A DNA stretch of 17,432 bases from JBBSUX01 sp038234045 (lineage in GTDB: Bacteria > Pseudomonadota > Gammaproteobacteria > Burkholderiales > Burkholderiaceae_C): positions 1-17,432 of the forward strand of contig JBBSUX010000041.1 in the NCBI GenBank assembly GCA_038234045.1, read 5' to 3'. This document shows, one piece after another, positions 1-5,533 of the stretch. A program made the position numbers and the translations under genes. The notes beneath the pieces were generated by a model. It searched no databases. It worked only from the letters and a program-made list of their open reading frames with translations, and was not told the origin of the DNA. Every line of letters starts with the position of its first letter. The first letter of the stretch is position 1.

Positions 1-780
1 AGAGCCAAGCTCACGCTCCAACCCGGCGTAAAGCTTGGGAATTTCGCGCAGAAACGTCGCTTCGTAATAGCTGAGCGCGTTTTCCACTTCGTCGGCCACA
101 GTGAGCTTGCTGTAACGCAGAAGCCGTGTGTTCCAGAGCTGCATCACGCGCGCACGCAGCTGGGTCTCGTTGGCGGCGAGCTCGCGCGGCGCGAGCGCAT
201 CGCGTTTGATCACAGCGCCATGCTGGGCCGCGCGAGCGCGTATGTCGTCGCGTGCCGTCAGAAGTTGGGCGATGCCGCGCTCGGCATCCAGGATGCTTTT
301 TCTTTGCACCTCGGTCGGATGGGCCGTCAGCACGGGCGAGACGAAGCTTGCGGCAAGAGTCTCGGCAATAGCCCGCGGTGCGATGCCGGCCCAGCGCAGC
401 CGCGCCATCGCTACTTCGATGCTGCCTTCTTGCGTGTCGCCGGCCCGCTCGTGCACGGTTCGCCGGCGGATGTAATGGCGGTCTTCGGCCAGATTAGCCA
501 GATGGCTGAAATAGGTGAACGCACGCACCACGCTCACCGTCTGGTCAGCGCTGAGCGACTTCAGCAGCTTCTTCAGCGCCCGGTCGGCGTCGTGATCAGC
601 CTCCCGCCGGAACGCCACCGAGAGCCGGCGTACCTGCTCGATCAGTTCGTACGCCGCCACGCCGTCCTGATCGCGGATCACGTCTCCCAGGATCCTTCCG
701 AGCAGACGAATATCCTCCACCAGCGGTTGCTCGAACTCCTTGCGGCGGCGAGCAACGATGGTGGTCTCAGACGGCGGCAT
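1..780 (-). CDS. ppc: phosphoenolpyruvate carboxylase, N-terminal 260 residues (cut by window edge)
   Basis: Phosphoenolpyruvate carboxylase adds bicarbonate to PEP to give oxaloacetate, refilling the TCA cycle in the cytoplasm. Reading the reverse strand from the ATG at 780 gives 260 uninterrupted codons to the window edge. The family signature VLTAHPTEVQRKSILD lies at residues 150-165 and carries the catalytic histidine (His154, equivalent to E. coli His138). Around residues 85-107 the stretch RAFTYFSHLANLAEDRHYIRR is also typical of the family. The start is supported by an AAGGAG six bases upstream. About 650 C-terminal residues are outside the window. The gene is divergent from hemC, a common arrangement in Burkholderiales. 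Codon use is like the neighbours and nothing looks broken. Confidence 0.96.
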   Translation of the reverse strand, partial: MPPSETTIVARRRKEFEQPLVEDIRLLGRILGDVIRDQDGVAAYELIEQVRRLSVAFRREADHDADRALKKLLKSLSADQTVSVVRAFTYFSHLANLAEDRHYIRRRTVHERAGDTQEGSIEVAMARLRWAGIAPRAIAETLAASFVSPVLTAHPTEVQRKSILDAERGIAQLLTARDDIRARAAQHGAVIKRDALAPRELAANETQLRARVMQLWNTRLLRYSKLTVADEVENALSYYEATFLREIPKLYAGLERELGS

Positions 781-903
781 GGCGGACTCCTTGTGAATTT
801 CCGGGGGGCATCGGCAGCGGATGCAGCGCAGCAATTTTCAGCAAAATGCTAGCATCCCAATCTAGGCTCAAGCAGCCAGCAATCCAACCGGATCTAAAAC
901 TCA
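781..903. promoter_or_regulatory. divergent ppc/hemC intergenic region
   Basis: This 123-bp gap separates two divergently transcribed genes and so must hold both promoters. It contains a perfect 10-bp palindrome ATGCTAGCAT at 846-855 in a locally AT-richer patch, and a TCTAAAAC stretch at 893-900 just before the hemC TTG. I could not assign convincing -35/-10 pairs to either gene. The AAGGAG of ppc is at its left end on the minus strand. No Shine-Dalgarno is apparent for hemC. Confidence 0.4.
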
Positions 904-1845
904 TTGACCCGCTTAGCCACTTCGTCCGACAGGCCTATTGTCATCGCCACCCGCGAAAGCCGACTCGCGCTTTGGCAGGCCACCCATGTGCAGAAGCTGT
1001 TGCAGGCGCAGGGTCACAACGTGACATTGCTGGGAATGACGACCCGCGGCGACCAGATCCTCGACCGCTCGCTGAGCAAGGTGGGCGGCAAGGGGCTCTT
1101 TGTGAAGGAGCTTGAAAACGCGCTCGAAGACGGCCGTGCCGACATTGCCGTGCATTCGCTCAAGGATGTGCCGATGGACATGCCGCCCGGCTTCTCCCTG
1201 GCGTGCGTCATGGAACGGGAAGATCCGCGTGATGCGCTCGTGTCGCCACTGTATGCGAACCTTTCTTCGCTGCCACAGGGCGCTGTCGTCGGCACCTCCA
1301 GCTTGCGCCGCGTCGTGCTGCTGCGCGCCTTGCGGCCCGATCTGCGCATCGAGCCCTTGCGGGGTAATCTGGATACGCGCTTGCGCAAACTCGACGAAGG
1401 CGGATACGACGCCATCGTCCTGGCAGCGGCTGGGTTAAAGCGGCTGGGGCTGGGAGACCGCATCCGCGAGTGTTTCGAGCCTGAAGCGATGCTTCCGGCA
1501 GGCGGACAGGGCGCGTTGGCGATTGAAATACGCGGCGATCGCGAAGACCTGATTGCAGCACTTGCACCGATGGCGCACGAGGGCACCTGGCGCGCTGTGG
1601 CCGCCGAGCGCGCCGTGAGTCGCGCCATGGGCGGCAGCTGCTCGATGCCTTTGGCAGCGCACGCTGTGCTCGACGGCGACGTACTTCATCTTCGCGCCGC
1701 CTGGGGCGACCCCGACATTGACCACACCTCGCCTGCGCCTCCGCTTCTGCGTGCCGAGGCGCGCAGCACGGCCACCACACTGCAAGCCGCTGCCGCGCTG
1801 GGAGACGACGTCGCCCGGCAACTCCAGGCCGCCGGCGCACGCTGA
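904..1845 (+). CDS. hemC: hydroxymethylbilane synthase (porphobilinogen deaminase)
   Basis: HemC condenses four porphobilinogen molecules into hydroxymethylbilane, the linear tetrapyrrole used by HemD. The 313-residue product has the family length (about 310). Visible signatures are IATRESRLALWQA (residues 14-26), TTRGD (46-50), the catalytic HSLKDVP (84-90, Asp88), GTSSLRR (130-136), the LRGNLDTRL block (152-160), LPAGGQGALAIE (197-208), and GGSCSMPLAAH (243-253). Cys246 is the expected attachment site of the dipyrromethane cofactor. The start must be TTG at 904: a TAA stop lies in frame at 895-897 and there is no ATG or GTG before the conserved domain begins. No Shine-Dalgarno is visible, so expression may depend on an unusual initiation. 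It is first in the hemCDXY cluster, with hemD 71 nt downstream. Confidence 0.95.
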   Translation: MTRLATSSDRPIVIATRESRLALWQATHVQKLLQAQGHNVTLLGMTTRGDQILDRSLSKVGGKGLFVKELENALEDGRADIAVHSLKDVPMDMPPGFSLACVMEREDPRDALVSPLYANLSSLPQGAVVGTSSLRRVVLLRALRPDLRIEPLRGNLDTRLRKLDEGGYDAIVLAAAGLKRLGLGDRIRECFEPEAMLPAGGQGALAIEIRGDREDLIAALAPMAHEGTWRAVAAERAVSRAMGGSCSMPLAAHAVLDGDVLHLRAAWGDPDIDHTSPAPPLLRAEARSTATTLQAAAALGDDVARQLQAAGAR

Positions 1846-1916
1846 TGAATGCAGGAGCGGCACGCACTGTTGCCCACCCATCGCGTTTGCGGCACTGCTG
1901 ACATGTTGCTCACCTC

Positions 1917-2807
1917 TTGCCGGATCGCCATTTTTTGACGCCTGCTGCGACCCCTCAGGCGCCGCCCATCAAGGTGTTGGTGACCCGGCCCGAGCCCGAT
2001 GCGGGGCGGTGGGTTGCACAATTGCGCGCGCTGGGTTTCGACGCCAAGGCAGTTCCGCTGATCGTCATCGCTCCGGTGGCCAATCGCCTGGCCTTGCAGC
2101 AGGCCTGGCGAACGGCTCCGCGCTTTCACGCGATCATGTGCGTGAGCGCCGCGGCGGCAACGCATTTTCTGGCGGCTCGTCCGGCGCACATCGATCTGGA
2201 TTCCGCTGACTTTCCCAAATTCTGGGCGCCCGGCCCCGGCACGGCTCGCGCCCTGCTGGCAGGCGGCGTGTCCGCTGACCGCATCCAGAGTCCGCCGGGC
2301 GATGCCGTGCAGTTCGATTCCGAAGCCTTGTGGTCGGTGGTGGAGCAGGACGTCTCCTCAGGCGACCAGATTTTGATCGTGCGCGGAGAGGATGCGAAGC
2401 GCCTGGATATCCGCATCGCAAGCAATACAAGCGAAACGGACCCCGTCACCAACCCCGGCCACGGTCGCGGCTGGATGGCCCGCACACTGGCGACGCGCGG
2501 GGCCGTTGCGAACTTCGTGGTCGTCTATCGACGCGAGGCGCCGCAATGGAGTGCGGCGGAAAAGGCAGCCACACTGAAAGAAGCAAGCGGCGCGATCTGG
2601 CTCTTCAGCAACTCTGATGCCATCGCCACCCTGGTGCGGCTGCTGGGCCCTGACGCTTGGGTGCCGGCGGCGGCGCTGTGCACCCACCCGCGGATTGCCG
2701 AAGCCGCGCGCTCAGCCGGTTTTGCGCCCCTGCAGGAAAGCCGGCCCACCATTGAGAGCATCACCACAGCCCTGCGCGAATTGGCTGCAGAGGTGCACTC
2801 GTCCTGA
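1917..2807 (+). CDS. hemD: uroporphyrinogen-III synthase
   Basis: HemD closes hydroxymethylbilane with inversion of ring D to make uroporphyrinogen III, the branch point to heme, siroheme and cobalamin. The family is weakly conserved in sequence. The call rests on the N-terminal IKVLVTRPEPDAGRWVAQLRALGFDAKAVPLI (from about residue 18), a mid-protein LIVRGEDAKR segment, the C-terminal WLFSNSDAIATLV and ESRPTIESITTALREL patterns, and the position right after hemC. The product is 296 residues, longer than the usual 250-260. The start is uncertain. TTG at 1917 is the first start codon after an in-frame TGA at 1899, and a second TTG lies at 1935. Neither has a clear ribosome binding site. An ATG at 1845, overlapping the hemC stop, is in the same frame but ends at the TGA. 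Confidence 0.88.
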   Translation: MPDRHFLTPAATPQAPPIKVLVTRPEPDAGRWVAQLRALGFDAKAVPLIVIAPVANRLALQQAWRTAPRFHAIMCVSAAAATHFLAARPAHIDLDSADFPKFWAPGPGTARALLAGGVSADRIQSPPGDAVQFDSEALWSVVEQDVSSGDQILIVRGEDAKRLDIRIASNTSETDPVTNPGHGRGWMARTLATRGAVANFVVVYRREAPQWSAAEKAATLKEASGAIWLFSNSDAIATLVRLLGPDAWVPAAALCTHPRIAEAARSAGFAPLQESRPTIESITTALRELAAEVHSS

Positions 2808-2871
2808 TCTCCGGGCTGCGCTGAAGCCAGCAAACGTCCAGCCAGGTTCAAGATTGCCCCAACCCGCTCGA

Positions 2872-2877
2872 TAGAAT
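2872..2877 (+). promoter_or_regulatory. candidate -10 box of hemX
   Basis: TAGAAT, a good match to the sigma-70 -10 consensus TATAAT, lies only 7 nt before the hemX ATG at 2885. Transcription starting 7-8 nt past the box would begin at or next to the A of the start codon. A possible -35 (TTCAAG, 2847-2852) is spaced 19 bp away and is weak. There is no Shine-Dalgarno before hemX, which fits a leaderless mRNA. This is inference from spacing alone. Confidence 0.4.
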
Positions 2878-2884
2878 CCTTAGC

Positions 2885-3970
2885 ATGCCCGACGAGACCG
2901 TCTCTGCCAGTGCAATTCAGCCCTCCCCCAAGGCCACGACCCCCGTAGGTCGCTGGGCTTTCTATCTGGTCGCCCTCATCGCAATCGCCGCGCTCGCTTG
3001 TGCCATCAGTCTGTGGCAACGGCTTTCGTCGATCCAGGAGCAGCTGGCGCGGCAAAGCGCTGATTCAGGCACCCGCGCAGTCGAAGCCCGCACCATCGCC
3101 AAGCAGGCGCTGGAGACAGCGCAGGATGCGGCAACCCGCGTCGGCGTAACCGAGGCACGCGTCGGCGAAGTGGTACTGCAGCGCACCCAGCTCGAAGAAC
3201 TGATGCAGAGTCTCTCGCGCTCGCGCGACGAAAACCTTGTGGTGGATCTGGAATCATCCATCCGTCTGGCGCAGCAACAGGCCGATCTCACCGGAAGCGT
3301 GGCCCCCCTGCTGGCGGCGCTGCAGGGCGCAGACCAGCGCGTGGAGCGCGCCGCTCAGCCGCGACTCGGCCCGGTGCAGCGGGCCATCCGGCACGACATC
3401 GAAGTGATCAAGAGTGCAAGCACCACCGACATTCCCGGCCTGCTGTCGCGGCTCGATGAAATGACACGCCTGGTCGATGAGCTGCCGCTGCAGAATGCCG
3501 TGGCCCATGTGCGCTCTTCGCGCTCCGTCATGCCGGTTCGCATCGGGCTCGACCCCCTGGATGATCGCCCGGCAACAGACGAGGACGCAACGCTTCCCTG
3601 GTGGCGCCGCTTGCTGGATCGTGCCTGGCACACCGTGCGCGACGAAGCGCGTGGCCTCGTCCGGGTGAGTCGTGTGGACAACCCCGAAGCAATTCTGCTG
3701 GCGCCGGACCAAAGCTTCTTCCTGCGCGAAAACCTCAAACTGAAGCTAGTGAATGCCCGCCTCGGTGTGCTTGCGCGCCAGAACAGCGCTGCACGCGCCG
3801 ACCTGGCTGCGGCGACCGTGGCCATCAACCGATATTTCGATCCTGCCGCGCGCCGCGTGCAGAGCATGGCAACCCTCATGCAGCAGGCGCAGGCGCAAAT
3901 GCAGCATACGGAACTTCCCCGACCACAAGAAACACTGGCAGCCCTGGCAACCGCTGCAGCAGGACGATGA
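2885..3970 (+). CDS. hemX: HemX-family membrane-anchored tetrapyrrole biosynthesis protein
   Basis: The 361-residue protein has a short cytoplasmic N-terminus, one transmembrane segment at about residues 24-44 (FYLVALIAIAALACAISLW), then a long helical, probably coiled-coil region (about 45-110, many Q, E and R, few prolines), and a C-terminal domain rich in helices. This is the HemX architecture (Pfam PF04375). Databases often label it uroporphyrinogen-III C-methyltransferase, but no SAM-methyltransferase motifs are visible, so that activity should not be assumed. Its role is thought to be accessory or regulatory in heme synthesis. It lies 77 nt after hemD and 61 nt before hemY. The start at 2885 has no Shine-Dalgarno but has a -10-like box immediately upstream. 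Confidence 0.87.
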   Translation: MPDETVSASAIQPSPKATTPVGRWAFYLVALIAIAALACAISLWQRLSSIQEQLARQSADSGTRAVEARTIAKQALETAQDAATRVGVTEARVGEVVLQRTQLEELMQSLSRSRDENLVVDLESSIRLAQQQADLTGSVAPLLAALQGADQRVERAAQPRLGPVQRAIRHDIEVIKSASTTDIPGLLSRLDEMTRLVDELPLQNAVAHVRSSRSVMPVRIGLDPLDDRPATDEDATLPWWRRLLDRAWHTVRDEARGLVRVSRVDNPEAILLAPDQSFFLRENLKLKLVNARLGVLARQNSAARADLAAATVAINRYFDPAARRVQSMATLMQQAQAQMQHTELPRPQETLAALATAAAGR

Positions 3971-4031
3971 TGGGTCGCCAGCTGCATTGCGCTCTGCCCT
4001 TTCGAAATCCTGCGCTGGCGGAGGTCTGCTG

Positions 4032-5318
4032 ATGCGCGCTGCTCTCTGGTTGCTGGCCCTTTTCGGCATGGCCGTGGTGGTTGCCCTTTTTGCCGGCAAC
4101 AACCAGGGCACGGTCACCCTCTTCTGGCCGCCGCAGCGCATCGACCTTTCACTCAACCTGGTGCTGCTGCTGCTCTTCGGCAGCTTCATTCTTATCTATG
4201 CCGCGCTGCGGGCGCTGGCCGCATTGCTCGATCTTCCGGTGCAAGCCCATCGATGGCGGTTGCAGCAGCGGGAGCGCAGCATGCACATGGCGCTGCTCGA
4301 CGCATTGGCCCATCTCACGGCCGGCCGCTTCACTCGCTCGCGCAGATCCGCCGAGCTGGCGATCACCCAGGAAAAATCAATCGCGGGTTCGGGCGAGCCA
4401 CTACCGCACGCCGTGCAGATGCGGGCTCTGGCACACCTGCTGGCGGCCGAAAGCGCCCACGCTCTTCAGGATCGCGCCGGTCGCGACGATCATCTGCAGC
4501 AAACGCTTCTGCACACCGGAGAGAACCCCTCCAGCCAGGCGCAGGAAGTCCGCGAAGGCGCTCAATTGCGGGCCGCGGCTTGGTCGCTGCAGGATCGTGA
4601 TGCCGCCGCCGCGCTCGATTGGCTCGATCAGATGCCCCAGGGCGCGGGCCGCCGCACTCTGGCGCTACGCATCAAATTGCGTGCAGCACGTTTGGCGCAC
4701 CGCACACCGCAGGCGCTGGAAACCGCGCGGCTTCTGACCAAACATCGGGCCTTCTCTGTCGCCGCGTCGCAAAGCATCATCCGGGGACTGGCCATCGAAC
4801 TGGTCGACGATGCCCACGACATCGGGCAGCTGAGCCAAGCCTGGGAGGCGCTGGAGCCAACAGAACGTGCGTCTCCCGATCTTGCAGTGCATGCGGCAGA
4901 ACGACTGCGCAAGCTCGATGGCGATCCTGCCGAAGCGAGGCGCTGGCTTTTGCCCGCTTGGGAGCTTTTGATCAGCCAGCCTCGCCAACTCCCTGATGCA
5001 CTGCGAACGCGCGTTGTACGGGCGCTCGAGGCTGGCCTTGCTGATCTGGATCCGGCCTGGTTGTCGCGCATCGAAGCTGCGCAGCTTCGCGATCCGCGCG
5101 ATCCGCTGCTGCAATACCTCGCCGGCATGGCTTGTCTGAGGCTGCAACTCTGGGGCAAAGCGCAGAAGCTGCTGGACCAGGCCGTTTCGCAATTGCAAGA
5201 CGAAGGTCTCCGCTCCCACGCATGGCGCGCCCAGGCCGAACTCGCTGACCAGCGTGGCGACGCGACCGCCGCAGCCGAGGCTTGGCGGCGGGCTGCACTG
5301 ATCAACGAAGGCCGGTAG
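4032..5318 (+). CDS. hemY: HemY-family membrane protein of heme biosynthesis cluster
   Basis: The proteobacterial HemY family (HemY_N domain, then TPR-like repeats) is unrelated to the protoporphyrinogen oxidase also called HemY in Bacillus. The 428-residue product has two N-terminal membrane segments, at about residues 3-22 and 39-65, with the family pattern GTVTLFWPPQRIDLSLNLVLLLL between and into the second. A long alpha-helical, TPR-like region follows to the C-terminus. The open frame extends upstream to 3753 inside hemX, but the start is placed at the ATG at 4032 because GGAGGT (4020-4025) sits six bases before it and the hydrophobic signal begins there. The exact biochemical role is unknown. 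It ends the hem cluster; the next gene, valS, is 215 nt away. Confidence 0.88.
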   Translation: MRAALWLLALFGMAVVVALFAGNNQGTVTLFWPPQRIDLSLNLVLLLLFGSFILIYAALRALAALLDLPVQAHRWRLQQRERSMHMALLDALAHLTAGRFTRSRRSAELAITQEKSIAGSGEPLPHAVQMRALAHLLAAESAHALQDRAGRDDHLQQTLLHTGENPSSQAQEVREGAQLRAAAWSLQDRDAAAALDWLDQMPQGAGRRTLALRIKLRAARLAHRTPQALETARLLTKHRAFSVAASQSIIRGLAIELVDDAHDIGQLSQAWEALEPTERASPDLAVHAAERLRKLDGDPAEARRWLLPAWELLISQPRQLPDALRTRVVRALEAGLADLDPAWLSRIEAAQLRDPRDPLLQYLAGMACLRLQLWGKAQKLLDQAVSQLQDEGLRSHAWRAQAELADQRGDATAAAEAWRRAALINEGR

Positions 5319-5373
5319 ATCGCTCGCACAAGGGTTCGGATCGTGCGATGGGCCGTAGCACGGCGCCAACCCC

Positions 5374-5422
5374 ACTTTTACTCCGATAAAAGTAGCTAAT
5401 AGCGCTTACTCCATAAGCGCTA
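5374..5422. repeat. tandem hairpin intergenic repeat of AGCGCTT type
   Basis: Two perfect inverted repeats follow each other between hemY and valS. The first is ACTTTTA (5374-5380), a 6-nt loop, then TAAAAGT (5387-5393). The second is TAGCGCTTA (5400-5408), loop CTCCA, then TAAGCGCTA (5414-5422). The two loops begin alike (CTCCGA and CTCCA), and the segment is AT-richer than the surroundings. The AGCGCTT...AAGCGCTAGAG layout resembles a short intergenic repeat I remember as scattered through Comamonadaceae genomes. The family assignment is from memory; the hairpins are seen directly. A run of six T lies about 20 nt further on (5442-5447), so it may also help end hemY transcription. Confidence 0.7.
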
Positions 5423-5496
5423 GAGCACTATTTCACTTACATTTTTTGGTTCTATGACGCGGATAGCGCGTTTCCGGCTCCGGAGGGCCGGGCCGG

Positions 5497-5502
5497 TAAA
5501 AT
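5497..5502 (+). promoter_or_regulatory. candidate -10 box of valS
   Basis: TAAAAT at 5497-5502 stands out in a very GC-rich stretch and matches the -10 form common upstream of Burkholderiales genes. It would give a leader of roughly 25 nt before the valS ATG. No good -35 is seen at 17 bp; TTTCCG at 5471-5476 is 20 bp away. Confidence 0.4.
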
Positions 5503-5533
5503 CCCGCGCTTTCGCCAGCTGCCGCCGCAACCC

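Noticed and set aside
220..852. 210-codon plus-strand open frame opposite ppc
   Set aside because: The reverse strand encodes unmistakable PEP carboxylase; this frame is its shadow.
846..855. Palindrome ATGCTAGCAT as an operator for ppc or hemC
   Set aside because: A single 10-bp palindrome with no second copy and no known regulator match; could be chance.
2885..3970. HemX as an active uroporphyrinogen-III C-methyltransferase
   Set aside because: No SAM-binding or CobA-type methyltransferase motifs are visible; the common database label appears to be inherited from family naming.
3753..4031. Upstream in-frame extension of hemY into hemX
   Set aside because: GGAGGT and the N-terminal membrane segment place the start at 4032; the extension is out-of-frame translation of hemX coding sequence.
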